DNA from: Euryarchaeota archaeon UBA106
GTDB lineage: Archaea > Thermoplasmatota > Poseidoniia > Poseidoniales > Thalassarchaeaceae
Length of the DNA: 11,790 bases
Assembly: GCA_002502365.1 (NCBI GenBank)
Contig: DAOJ01000003.1
Span: 1-11,790, forward strand
Direction: 5' to 3'
Numbering within the stretch: position 1 is the first letter of the stretch; every line of letters starts with the position of its first letter. Shown here piece after piece: positions 1 to 7,164 of the stretch. A model generated the notes under the pieces. It searched no databases. It had not been told where the DNA came from and saw only the letters and a list, made by a program, of their open reading frames with translations. The position numbers were made by a program, and so were the translations under genes.

Positions 1-190
1 GAAACGTCCCGCGCCAGGCGCACGGTGATCCCGAAAGGGTGAGATTTCCTGATCGCGGCTGGAACGAGCAACCCCGCTGGAGCAAGTCCAAGCAGGCCTG
101 TAATGCATCGACAGGGCCGGGTAGGATGCATAGTTGAATGCGACCAGCTGAAAGGTGAACAGAAAGGGGCTTACTCCCTACACCCTCACT
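1..190 (+). ncRNA. rnpB: RNase P RNA, 3' part (5' end outside window)
   Basis: This is the catalytic RNA of ribonuclease P, which removes the 5' leader from pre-tRNAs. Several conserved blocks appear in the expected order. There is GAAACGTCCCGCG at the left edge, GGGTGAGATTT near 38-48, and a CTGGAACGAGC block near 59-69. GGAGCAAGTCCAA follows near 79-91 (the conserved GAGCAAG-CAAA element), then GGCCGGGTAGGATGCATAG near 114-133. The universal 3' half of helix P4, ACAGAAAGGGGCTTAC, lies at 159-174. The conserved 5' block with the other half of P4 would lie to the left of the window. The 3' end is set by analogy to about 190, some 16 nt after the P4 strand, and is approximate. The gene converges with the exporter whose stop lies at 213. 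The identity is from motif recognition; a covariance-model search was not run. Confidence 0.93.
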
Positions 191-212
191 TAATTGGTCA
201 GTGAAAACTAGA

Positions 213-3200
213 TTATTCGAGAGTAGCATCAAGTATACTTGAGGATTCTAAAGAACCACTATCCTCGTAATCCAACCATGGCCCATAACCCAGTAATCTA
301 GATCTTAATTCATGCCAAGAAACAATAAGACTTGGGAGTAGAATACTCGAGGTAAGTAGTGCCAAAATCAGTAGTGACATCATCAGCACAAAGAAATTCT
401 GTAATCCAGGTATTTCAACAAATAATCCAGCAGAAAGCCCTGCGCAAGTAGTTGCAGTGGTTTCGAAGATAGTTTGACCTGTCCTAGAGACTGATTTTAC
501 AATCCCAGCTGGAGTTTCACCCTCGTCTTTTATTCGATCAATTATGTGTATTGAATCATCAACACCAATGCCAAAAACTAGGGTACCGACCATTGCTGTG
601 AAGAAATTGACATTTACTGAGCCCTGACGCATCAATAACGGCTGCCAAAGTACCACCACAGCAACGGCAGCCATAGTGAAGGTAGCAAGACGTGGAGAAC
701 GGAATAAAATCATCATTGTGATTAAGAGTATCAGCATTGTTGCTATGGTAGTTTGACTCTGTGCTTTCTGAATTCCATTATTGATATCTATACTAACCGG
801 TAGTCCACCTGTTAACTTAGAATTGACTACGTCTTCCACCCCAAGTGCATTACATGAAAGGGCATCTATGCAATCCCCCTCTCCATCTAGGTGATCATCA
901 ATCGCCTCTCTAAGTGGTGTTGCATCCAGCAAATTGATGTAGGGTTGAGTGACGTAAACCAGAGTTTTGGTTTCACAAGGCGTGGTACCTTGACAGAGAT
1001 TCTCCTGGTCGGCATTCATCAGCATACTACGGATTTCAGGACTCAGTGTGTCCAAGGCGATATTTACCATATCTTCACGACTGCTGATAGAATAAGCCCA
1101 ACATTCAGGCCTCAAAGGATTGGTCGATTCATCCCAACACTCATCGTGAATTAATTCCCATAGACTTCTATCGTAGATTTCTTGACCTGATAGATTTACA
1201 TCAACATGCACAGCTTTCAGTATATTCACTAGACTGATACTATCCGTTTGAGGTACATTATCAACCTTCTTTTGCATATCTTCAATCGCATCTAATATCG
1301 GTAAATCCCTAATTGGCGCTGTATCATTAACTGGAATTCTGTTTTCTGCGTTGACAATAAACATGTTTGTTTGCCCACCTTGGAAAACAAAGCTATACTC
1401 CCTCAGTGCGTCATAACTTGCGATATCAGGTGGAACCTCATCTGATGAACCTGTCAGAGGTTTACCCATCTCTTCTTCAAGTATGGCAACTCCTCCAACC
1501 GTTGAGGCAATTGCCACCAATAATACAACTAGAGTCGTCTTTACAGGAAGTTCGCCTATCTTTAGCCAAATATCTGATTCGAATGCCAATAGTACCGTGC
1601 CTCCAAAGAAACCTCCGAAGAAGATTGCATTTCCTAAGGTAGTTGTTCCCCAAGAATACAATACAGCACCTGCAGCAAGGGCTACAATACCAGAAATAAG
1701 CAGTGTTTGCGTTGCTGGCATATCAAATGTGACATCTGACTTACGGTAACGCAAAAGATGGACAAGTGCTGGGACCATTACCATTGATAGAAGAAATGTC
1801 ATAGTTATTCCCAATAATAGAGTAGTGCCCACTGTCCTCATTGGCTCAATAGGAACTAGGCTAGACCACCTAAGGACACTGAAACCAATTATTGTGGTGA
1901 TTGCAGAAAGGAATATCGCATGGCCAGTAGTTTGTGCTGCTCTGACAGTTGCTGTCAAACTAATTACTGAATCCCAAGGGTCAATATCATCGTAGGAAAT
2001 CCCGTCTCTTTGTTTCATCCAAGATTGTTCCAAACGTTCCTCTAGTAATTCTTTCCGATTTTCTTCTATTCTATTGGTAAAATGGAGAGCATAATCGACC
2101 CCTAAACCTACCAAAATTGGACCTGCGGAAATAATCATTGGCGTCAGTGTGATATCTGCTAAAACAGTAATTCCGAAAGTTACTGCCAAACTCATTGCAA
2201 TAGGTAAGCCACAGATAATTATGACCTTAGGATTACGATGTAAAATTAACATCGTGATCACAACAAGTAAGCTCGCTAGAGGTAGCATTTTACTTACTAA
2301 TTCATTGTAAATTTCATTAGAAACATCTTGAACTACAGGCGTTAATCCCGTTACTGTAATCGCTTCACGAGTGGGTCGCTCTTCGGCAATTGATTTTGCT
2401 TGAGATTTAATTTCAGTAGTAACTCCAATACATTCACTTCTTGGGTCATTAGGATTCTTTTTGCTACATAGGGCGTGAATTTCAGTGTTCACGGAAGAAG
2501 ACATCAATACGCCTTCGTAGTCTCTTTGACATAGGGCACAAACGTCATTATCACTATTGACATAAATTAGATCTTTAGCATATTGAATGAAGGCCTGATG
2601 GTCCTTTACAATACCGTCCTTACTATCCTGTCTTGCAGGGATATCGGTACCTTCCATGTCATATTTTAGACCTAATATGACCACTGCGGTATCCCATATA
2701 CCATCTCCATCGTTGGTGTAGATTCCGTCACCATTTTCGTCAATTAATGGATGGTCTTGAGTATCCATAACAAAAGAAGATAGCAAACTTTCAGTTTGGT
2801 CCACTAAATTATCGACCCTATCCTGGTCATCAGGGATTGAATACCCATGATATGGATTAATCTGAGCAGCTGAGCATTCTTCAAGTTGACCAGTTGGAAG
2901 ACCATATTTTTCTACTGCACAACTAAATCGATAACTGGATGAATTCGCTTCTTTGATTACCTGAGCCGGCGAAAGAATCCAAACAACACCATCCTTATCG
3001 CCACGGTCATCTTTGTGTTCATCTAAACCCGCTCCATATCCACCAGCGTTTTGATTGTTATCATCTCCTTCCAACCAAGATAATTGTTGTAAAATATCTA
3101 TACTGGTTATATTTTCTGTACCTCTACAAGGTGGGGGGTCAGATTGGCATTCTTTGTCAATGGCATTATCTGTCTGCACATATAGAATCATTATGTCCGT

Positions 3201-3581
3201 GGCCCATTGGGTCCGTACTTGCTTCAATAGGTCAGTCGAGTCCGCATCGTCAGGAAGATAAATCTCAACATCTTTGTCGATCTGTTGCCCGAAATCAATT
3301 GCATCTTTGCTTACCAAAACAGTAGCAATAACCAATAGGGCTACGATTAAACCAGGACTTCTCAGAATCGCTGAATACCAAAATTCAGTGAGGCGTTGAG
3401 CGAACGCATGACCGCGTTTTGATGCTTCATTTAAGAGGTGATCTGCAAAGTCAATTGTGTTGCCTACTGGAGAAGCATCAACGGTATCGATTAACTTTTG
3501 ACCTGCCTCTCTGACAGGTTGTAATCGCTCAAAGAATTGCTCCCAAAAAAGAGACTCATCATCGCGCTCGTCATCGGGCAC
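213..3581 (-). CDS. RND/MMPL-family exporter, two SSD-like repeats (1122 aa)
   Basis: This is a large membrane protein of the RND superfamily (MMPL/predicted-exporter group), normally proton-driven export of hydrophobic or lipid-like molecules; the substrate is unknown. The architecture is duplicated: TM1 at residues 73-91, a large extracytoplasmic domain at 92-430, then five TMs to about 609. The second half has a TM at 680-698, a loop at 700-940 and five TMs to about 1085. The TM4 signatures are GLGVDYALHF (493-502) and GIGVDDSIHI (1003-1012), the acidic residues typical of the proton relay. Two extra hydrophobic segments (about 625-643 and 649-667) join the halves. The first loop has a D-x-N-x-D-G pattern at 281-287 and DGDGIWD at 291-297, resembling calcium-binding loops. 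Fourteen cysteines lie in the loops. The start is GTG at 3579-3581; no ATG exists in the open upstream stretch and no Shine-Dalgarno is evident, so the start is moderately uncertain. The C-terminal tail is acidic. Confidence 0.9.
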   Translation of the reverse strand: MPDDERDDESLFWEQFFERLQPVREAGQKLIDTVDASPVGNTIDFADHLLNEASKRGHAFAQRLTEFWYSAILRSPGLIVALLVIATVLVSKDAIDFGQQIDKDVEIYLPDDADSTDLLKQVRTQWATDIMILYVQTDNAIDKECQSDPPPCRGTENITSIDILQQLSWLEGDDNNQNAGGYGAGLDEHKDDRGDKDGVVWILSPAQVIKEANSSSYRFSCAVEKYGLPTGQLEECSAAQINPYHGYSIPDDQDRVDNLVDQTESLLSSFVMDTQDHPLIDENGDGIYTNDGDGIWDTAVVILGLKYDMEGTDIPARQDSKDGIVKDHQAFIQYAKDLIYVNSDNDVCALCQRDYEGVLMSSSVNTEIHALCSKKNPNDPRSECIGVTTEIKSQAKSIAEERPTREAITVTGLTPVVQDVSNEIYNELVSKMLPLASLLVVITMLILHRNPKVIIICGLPIAMSLAVTFGITVLADITLTPMIISAGPILVGLGVDYALHFTNRIEENRKELLEERLEQSWMKQRDGISYDDIDPWDSVISLTATVRAAQTTGHAIFLSAITTIIGFSVLRWSSLVPIEPMRTVGTTLLLGITMTFLLSMVMVPALVHLLRYRKSDVTFDMPATQTLLISGIVALAAGAVLYSWGTTTLGNAIFFGGFFGGTVLLAFESDIWLKIGELPVKTTLVVLLVAIASTVGGVAILEEEMGKPLTGSSDEVPPDIASYDALREYSFVFQGGQTNMFIVNAENRIPVNDTAPIRDLPILDAIEDMQKKVDNVPQTDSISLVNILKAVHVDVNLSGQEIYDRSLWELIHDECWDESTNPLRPECWAYSISSREDMVNIALDTLSPEIRSMLMNADQENLCQGTTPCETKTLVYVTQPYINLLDATPLREAIDDHLDGEGDCIDALSCNALGVEDVVNSKLTGGLPVSIDINNGIQKAQSQTTIATMLILLITMMILFRSPRLATFTMAAVAVVVLWQPLLMRQGSVNVNFFTAMVGTLVFGIGVDDSIHIIDRIKDEGETPAGIVKSVSRTGQTIFETTATTCAGLSAGLFVEIPGLQNFFVLMMSLLILALLTSSILLPSLIVSWHELRSRLLGYGPWLDYEDSGSLESSSILDATLE

Positions 3582-3593
3582 GAGGATGTTGCC

Positions 3594-3636
3594 CCCGCCG
3601 AGCCCACATGAATCAATCGCATGAGCGCTCGGCGGG
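3594..3636. repeat. GC-rich 10-bp perfect inverted repeat (hairpin)
   Basis: CCCGCCGAGC at 3594-3603 is the exact reverse complement of GCTCGGCGGG at 3627-3636, with a 23-nt loop. Two CATG copies inside the loop (3607-3610 and 3620-3623) could extend the stem. It lies between the stop of the small minus-strand gene (3651) and the GTG start of the exporter (3581). No T-run follows on the minus strand. It may be a leader structure of the exporter mRNA, an attenuation or processing site between two co-oriented genes, or a protein-binding site. The repeat is seen directly; its role is inferred. Confidence 0.7.
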
Positions 3637-3650
3637 AGACTAGTTTACAA

Positions 3651-3905
3651 TCAGTTATCGGAGAACTGGCTGACAGTTGTCACACTCTGCTGACCATCTA
3701 ATATTCGGCGCAGAGCCGCAATACTCAACACAAGGGGGATGTAGGATGTTCCATCTGCGGTTGTGTAGGTGTGGCAACTTCCAATGGCCTCTTGATGCAG
3801 ACTAATCTTTAGCGCACCTCCCGCTTGGCTTTGCCTAGCCCAACCAACTAAGGTTGTGTTTTGTTCATTTTCGTTTTCTTCATTTTTTGTTGTTGTCTTT
3901 GGCAT
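3651..3905 (-). CDS. Conserved-looking small protein of unknown function (84 aa)
   Basis: I do not recognise this protein with certainty. It has a polar, Asn/Glu-rich N-terminal tail (residues 1-16), then a compact segment: VGWARQSQAGGALKISL, a central YTTADGTSYIPLVL strand-like stretch, then a short helix (AALRRILDG) and a VTTVSQ strand. The pattern suggests a small soluble alpha/beta or beta-rich domain. No signal peptide, membrane segment or zinc site is present; there is one Cys in the middle. The start is ATG at 3903-3905 because GGAGGT lies seven bases upstream (3913-3918 on the opposite strand). A longer reading from 3944 would skip this strong ribosome binding site. It is divergent from the thioredoxin/VKOR operon and co-oriented with the exporter, so a regulatory or nucleic-acid-binding role is possible but unproven. 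Confidence 0.75.
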   Translation of the reverse strand: MPKTTTKNEENENEQNTTLVGWARQSQAGGALKISLHQEAIGSCHTYTTADGTSYIPLVLSIAALRRILDGQQSVTTVSQFSDN

Positions 3906-3912
3906 ATTTCTA

Positions 3913-3918
3913 ACCTCC
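3913..3918 (-). promoter_or_regulatory. Shine-Dalgarno GGAGGT deciding the start of the 84-aa gene
   Basis: The plus strand reads ACCTCC, so the minus strand has GGAGGT, the full anti-SD complement, seven bases before ATG 3905-3903. This is the strongest ribosome binding site in the window and rules against the upstream in-frame start at 3944. Confidence 0.8.
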
Positions 3919-3997
3919 AAGTTCAGCATCGAAAAGTACACCAACGTATTAACCCAAAAGTAGAGAGGGTAATTAAAATGAAAATGAAAATTTTGAA

Positions 3998-4012
3998 TTA
4001 GCCATTGGCTAA
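3998..4012. promoter_or_regulatory. 15-bp perfect palindrome, operator candidate
   Basis: TTAGCCA-T-TGGCTAA is a perfect inverted repeat of 7 bp around one central base. It lies in the divergent intergenic region between the 84-aa gene (-) and the thioredoxin/VKOR operon (+), just downstream of an AT-rich tract (about 3975-3997, AAAATTTTGAATTA) that could hold the TATA element of the + operon. A dimeric regulator bound here would sit between TATA element and transcription start and could block transcription. The palindrome is seen; the operator role is inference. Confidence 0.5.
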
Positions 4013-4073
4013 CTTAGGGAACTTAACGCCGAACGGCTGAAAGTGAATGAGCATCCCGACGGGTTCGTTAATC

Positions 4074-4754
4074 ATGGCACGCAGACGCAGGCAGGTTGAA
4101 CCGAAAGGCAAGGACGAAGACGTCCGAATGATGGCTGGGCTAATTACCGCGGCAGTGGTAAGTATAGTCGTAGGGGCTGCGGTGTTTATCGCGCCACCAG
4201 TGGATGTAGGCATCGAAGAGGGAGCACTAGCGCCTGATTTTGTAGCCTCAGCTTACGATGGGAGCAATTGGGAAGAGGTGCGGCTAAGTCAACTATACGA
4301 CGATAGGTTAGTACTCGTAACATTCCTTGATACCGATTGCCCTCATTGTTGGGATGAAGCGCAAGAACTTTCCGAAATCTATGATGCCGTAGGCAGTGAT
4401 GTTTTGTTCATCACCATAGCTGTTGAACTATCCATAACGGGACATGAAAGCAGTAGAGCAGAAGTCGAGGCATTTAGGGATAAATCACAATTTGGAGATA
4501 ATGAAAACAATGGCGATGGTTGTTACTCAGGCAGGAAAAATTGTGCTGAAAGACCAGGTGCCCCTCATTCATGGATGTATGTTGATGATTTGTCAAATTC
4601 TATTGCAAACGAATGGAAGTTACCCGGCACGCCATTCAATATGGTCCTAGATAGCGATGGGACTGTATTATGGAACCAACAACAACCAGAAAATCACCCT
4701 CCAGGCGAGGACATAAAAAATGCAGTTTTACGACTGCTGCAAGAGGGTGAGTAA
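4074..4754 (+). CDS. Membrane-anchored thioredoxin-fold (TlpA/ResA-like) protein, CPHC active site
   Basis: This is a thiol-disulfide oxidoreductase or related redox protein facing outside the cytoplasm. From ATG 4074 (226 aa) it has a basic N-terminus (ARRRRQ), a single hydrophobic anchor at about residues 19-42, then a thioredoxin-like domain. APDFVASAYDG opens the TlpA/AhpC-type fold, LVTFLDTDCPHC carries the active-site CPHC (residues 89-92), and GTPFNMVLDSDG carries the cis-proline. CPHC is the DsbA-type dipeptide, which favours an oxidising role. Between the active site and the cis-Pro loop is an Asn/Gly-rich insertion with two further cysteines (150 and 157). An in-frame ATG at 4047 would add nine residues; neither start has a clear Shine-Dalgarno. 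I prefer 4074 because the positively charged segment then directly follows the initiator Met. The stop is one base from the next gene (VKOR), so the two are almost certainly co-transcribed. Confidence 0.88.
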   Translation: MARRRRQVEPKGKDEDVRMMAGLITAAVVSIVVGAAVFIAPPVDVGIEEGALAPDFVASAYDGSNWEEVRLSQLYDDRLVLVTFLDTDCPHCWDEAQELSEIYDAVGSDVLFITIAVELSITGHESSRAEVEAFRDKSQFGDNENNGDGCYSGRKNCAERPGAPHSWMYVDDLSNSIANEWKLPGTPFNMVLDSDGTVLWNQQQPENHPPGEDIKNAVLRLLQEGE

Positions 4755-4755
4755 A

Positions 4756-5325
4756 ATGGCTAACCCACTCGCAGACCCTGTGTTACTGATATTCATAGCA
4801 GGACTCTTTGCTTCTTCTTACCTTCTTGCTGATGGAAGGAAAAAAGAAGGTCTCGAAGGAACAAATAGAATGCTTGACGGAAGCCTTGCCTTTGCCGCAA
4901 CAGGACTACTTGGATCCGCTTGGACTTGGGTCATCTACAATGATATGGTCAAAAATCCACTTGGCGGGGAGTTTTGTGCGACAGAAGGAATTGTTCAATG
5001 TGGTTCTGTAATAGGTGATCCTCGATACAACAATTTGTTCGGTCTATCTTGGGGTTCACTAGGTATGGCTGCATTTACAGTTTTGCTATTCGTAATACTG
5101 TGTGTACGAATGGATCCACTGGCTAAATGGTCAGAACAATACACCAATTATGCCTGGTGGTTGGGTCTCGCTGGAGTTCCATTTTTATTCATTTTAATTG
5201 GCATAGAAATCTTCGTTGTTAAACACATATGCCCATTTTGCACTATCGCACACCTAGCATTAATTGGATACCTGATATCAGTCTGGATGCTAAGAGAACG
5301 TAGAGAAATTAGTGCGTGGTATTGA
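4756..5325 (+). CDS. VKOR-family disulfide-generating membrane protein (189 aa)
   Basis: This is a vitamin K epoxide reductase homologue. In prokaryotes this family does the DsbB job: it reoxidises a thioredoxin-like partner and passes electrons to a quinone. All four family cysteines are present: the loop pair C74 and C82 (CATEGIVQC) and the CPFC pair C159/C162 at the start of the last helix. A FGLSWGSLGMAAF segment follows the loop, as in bacterial VKORs. There are about five membrane segments (7-25, 43-62, 95-117, 134-156, 163-179) and a short basic C-terminus. The start is ATG 4756: GGTGA just upstream fits the anti-SD, and the gene begins one base after the thioredoxin-like gene's stop, a sign of translational coupling. 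An in-frame upstream start at 4720 would overlap the previous gene and is less likely. Its partner is presumably the CPHC protein. Confidence 0.93.
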   Translation: MANPLADPVLLIFIAGLFASSYLLADGRKKEGLEGTNRMLDGSLAFAATGLLGSAWTWVIYNDMVKNPLGGEFCATEGIVQCGSVIGDPRYNNLFGLSWGSLGMAAFTVLLFVILCVRMDPLAKWSEQYTNYAWWLGLAGVPFLFILIGIEIFVVKHICPFCTIAHLALIGYLISVWMLRERREISAWY

Positions 5326-5357
5326 CAAAATATGCATGGATTTTGCTGGCTCATCAT

Positions 5358-5409
5358 AGATTATTGAATTGACAATTTGGCGAATGGCTCAAAGTAGATG
5401 CGTAGGTGG
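5358..5409 (+). promoter_or_regulatory. Candidate promoter and ribosome binding site of the epimerase gene
   Basis: The 91-base gap after the VKOR gene holds an AT-rich stretch, AGATTATTGAATT, at about 5358-5370 that could act as a TATA element. AGGTGG at 5404-5409 lies seven bases before ATG 5417. The AGGTGG supports the 5417 start over the in-frame TTG at 5369. The TATA call is weak. Confidence 0.4.
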
Positions 5410-5416
5410 CGCAACC

Positions 5417-6358
5417 ATGGAACTAGTCACAGGAGGTGCAGGATTCATCGGATCTCACCTAGTCGATACGTTGGTCGCACAAGGCAAAAGAGTTCGAGTG
5501 TTTGACAATTTTTCTAGCGGAAGAGAAGATTTTCTAGCCCACCATCAGGATTCTGGAATGGTTGAAATCGTCAAAGGTGATCTACTTGATTTTGATTCGT
5601 TAAATTCGGCAATGGAAGGCGTAGAAACCGTCCATCATTTAGCTGCAAACCCCGACATTCGCTTAGGGACTGAAGTCACAGATACCGACCTACGTCAAGG
5701 TACTGTTGCAACTTATAATGTACTTGAAGCGATGAGGAATTCTGGTGTAAAGAGAATTTCATTTTCCTCATCAAGCGCGATTTATGGAGAGGCGAATGTA
5801 ATGCCAACACCTGAAACATACGGACCTGTAAAGCCAATCTCTCTTTACGGTGCGAGTAAATTAGCCAGCGAAGCGCTAATCACCGCATGGTGTGGAACAT
5901 TCGGGGCTAAATCTTGGATTCACCGCTTTGCAAATATTGTTGGTCCAAGAGGCACTCATGGCGTAATTTTCGACTTTATTCACAAATTGAAGAAAGACCC
6001 TACAAGACTAGAAGTTCTAGGAAATGGACTACAAGAAAAATCCTACATGTCTGCTGAAGATTGCGTTAGAGCAATGGTGCATATCGTAGACGAAACCGAT
6101 GAGGCAGTTAATTTGTACAATCTAGGTACCGGAGATACTTGCTCGGTGAGAAGAATTGCTGAAATTGTTGTCGAAGAGTCTGGTTTGGAAGGAGTATCAA
6201 TTGAATATACAGGCGGTGATAGAGGTTGGGCAGGAGATGTACCCAAAACAAGTTTGAATGTCGATTATCTATTTTCAACTGGTTTTGAACCAAAAATGCA
6301 ATCAGAGGCAGCGATACGACACACTGCAAGAGCTCTCATTGATGAAATCGGTCTTTAA
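5417..6358 (+). CDS. NAD-dependent sugar-nucleotide epimerase/dehydratase (extended SDR, GalE-like)
   Basis: This is a 313-residue extended short-chain dehydrogenase/reductase of the NDP-sugar epimerase group. The NAD-binding motif TGGAGFIGSH starts at residue 5 (G6, G9, G12). D30 at the end of beta-2 (RVFDNFSSG) fits NAD rather than NADP. D55 lies in the KGDLLD strand, HHLAANPD is the usual loop, SSSAIYGE (117-124) carries the catalytic Ser region, and Y144/K148 (YGASK) are the catalytic pair. The C-terminal substrate domain has the family's NLGTG and ends on a helix, so the gene is full length. UDP-glucose or UDP-glucuronate 4-epimerase activity is plausible, for surface glycans or glycoprotein N-glycosylation. 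The exact sugar cannot be read from sequence. The start is ATG 5417, with AGGTGG seven bases upstream; the in-frame TTG at 5369 would add 16 residues before the Rossmann strand. Confidence 0.92.
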   Translation: MELVTGGAGFIGSHLVDTLVAQGKRVRVFDNFSSGREDFLAHHQDSGMVEIVKGDLLDFDSLNSAMEGVETVHHLAANPDIRLGTEVTDTDLRQGTVATYNVLEAMRNSGVKRISFSSSSAIYGEANVMPTPETYGPVKPISLYGASKLASEALITAWCGTFGAKSWIHRFANIVGPRGTHGVIFDFIHKLKKDPTRLEVLGNGLQEKSYMSAEDCVRAMVHIVDETDEAVNLYNLGTGDTCSVRRIAEIVVEESGLEGVSIEYTGGDRGWAGDVPKTSLNVDYLFSTGFEPKMQSEAAIRHTARALIDEIGL

Positions 6359-6384
6359 GTTCGCCATTATAGTCAATAATTGGG

Positions 6385-6408
6385 CCTCGGATTCATAACT
6401 GAGGTTTT
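6385..6408 (+). terminator. Weak hairpin plus T-run after the epimerase gene
   Basis: CCTCGG (6385-6390) pairs with CTGAGG (6399-6404), including one G-U pair, around an 8-base loop and is followed by TTTT. It lies 26 bases after the epimerase stop and just before the rlmE start. It could end the epimerase transcript or shape the rlmE leader; GAGG in the 3' arm could also serve as a distant ribosome binding site. The stem is short. Confidence 0.3.
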
Positions 6409-6420
6409 GGACGCCGACAT

Positions 6421-7164
6421 ATGAGCAAGCGCTGGTATCAAGAGAATCGGCGTGACCCATGGAGAAGACAAGCAAAATCCAAGGGTTATCGAGCTCGTTC
6501 TGCATACAAACTAAAGCAAATTCAAGATAAGTTCGAACTTATTCGGGTATCAGACGCGATTTTAGACGTTGGATGCCACCCTGGGGGATGGACACAGGTT
6601 TCTGTTGAAGAGACTGGGAAGGATGGATTAGTAATCGGTGTCGATCTAAAATCCACGACTCCCGTAGAGGGCGCTAGTATAATTCAAGGAGATATCTCTA
6701 GTCAAGAAACAATTGATAGAATTGAAGAATTACTAGACGGCAAAGAGTTGAATGTAGTGTTGTCTGACATATCACCAAAGTTAACCGGAAGATACGATAC
6801 AGACCAAGCAATTTCACTAGAATTGTCAACTATGACTCTAGATGTAGCAATGGGAATGCTTGCCCCAGGAGGTGCTTTCGTGACCAAAATATTCCAAGGC
6901 GTTGGCATTGAGGGGTTGATAGCTGCGGCTAAAGACCGTTTTACTATAGTTCAAAGATACGCACCTATGGCTAGTAGAAACGCTTCTTCTGAAACCTATC
7001 TGGTCTGTAAAAACAGATTGCCTAAACCTAGAAAGAATGCTCGAGGAAAAAGTGCTTACGCCCAAGTTCAAGAACACTTAACTACAGTTGGAGTCAATGT
7101 TGAAATTCAAGATGAAAATGAAGAGATTGTCAGTGGATTTAGAAAAATCAGTAAAAATGATTAG
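6421..7164 (+). CDS. rlmE: RlmE/FtsJ-family 23S rRNA 2'-O-ribose methyltransferase
   Basis: This is an SAM-dependent methyltransferase that by family methylates the ribose of a uridine in the 23S rRNA A-loop (E. coli Um2552). The 247-residue protein starts with the FtsJ-type RSAYKL segment. The K-D-K-E catalytic tetrad is complete: K30 (SAYKL), D116 (VLSDISP), K156 (VTKIFQG) and E191 (SSETYLVC). The SAM-binding motif I is DVGCHPGGWTQ at 49-59. It carries Cys-His where most members have Ala-Ala, a small departure. After residue 200 there is a basic linker and about 40 extra residues, not recognisable as the TRAM domain found on some archaeal homologues. The start ATG at 6421 gives the normal short basic N-terminus; GAGG lies 15-16 bases upstream, which is long for an SD, so leaderless or weak initiation is possible. 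Confidence 0.95.
   Translation: MSKRWYQENRRDPWRRQAKSKGYRARSAYKLKQIQDKFELIRVSDAILDVGCHPGGWTQVSVEETGKDGLVIGVDLKSTTPVEGASIIQGDISSQETIDRIEELLDGKELNVVLSDISPKLTGRYDTDQAISLELSTMTLDVAMGMLAPGGAFVTKIFQGVGIEGLIAAAKDRFTIVQRYAPMASRNASSETYLVCKNRLPKPRKNARGKSAYAQVQEHLTTVGVNVEIQDENEEIVSGFRKISKND

Noticed and set aside
1..190. Possible rRNA or tRNA at the left edge
   Set aside because: The conserved blocks match RNase P RNA in order (GAGCAAG-CAA, GGGTAGG, ACAGAA-GGCTTA) and no tRNA cloverleaf or rRNA core sequence is present.
3975..3990. Tandem AAAATG units in the intergenic region
   Set aside because: Only about three short AT-rich copies; expected by chance in a low-complexity promoter tract.
4028..4037. 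GCCG-AA-CGGC mini-palindrome upstream of the thioredoxin-like gene
   Set aside because: A 4-bp stem is too short to be distinguished from chance.
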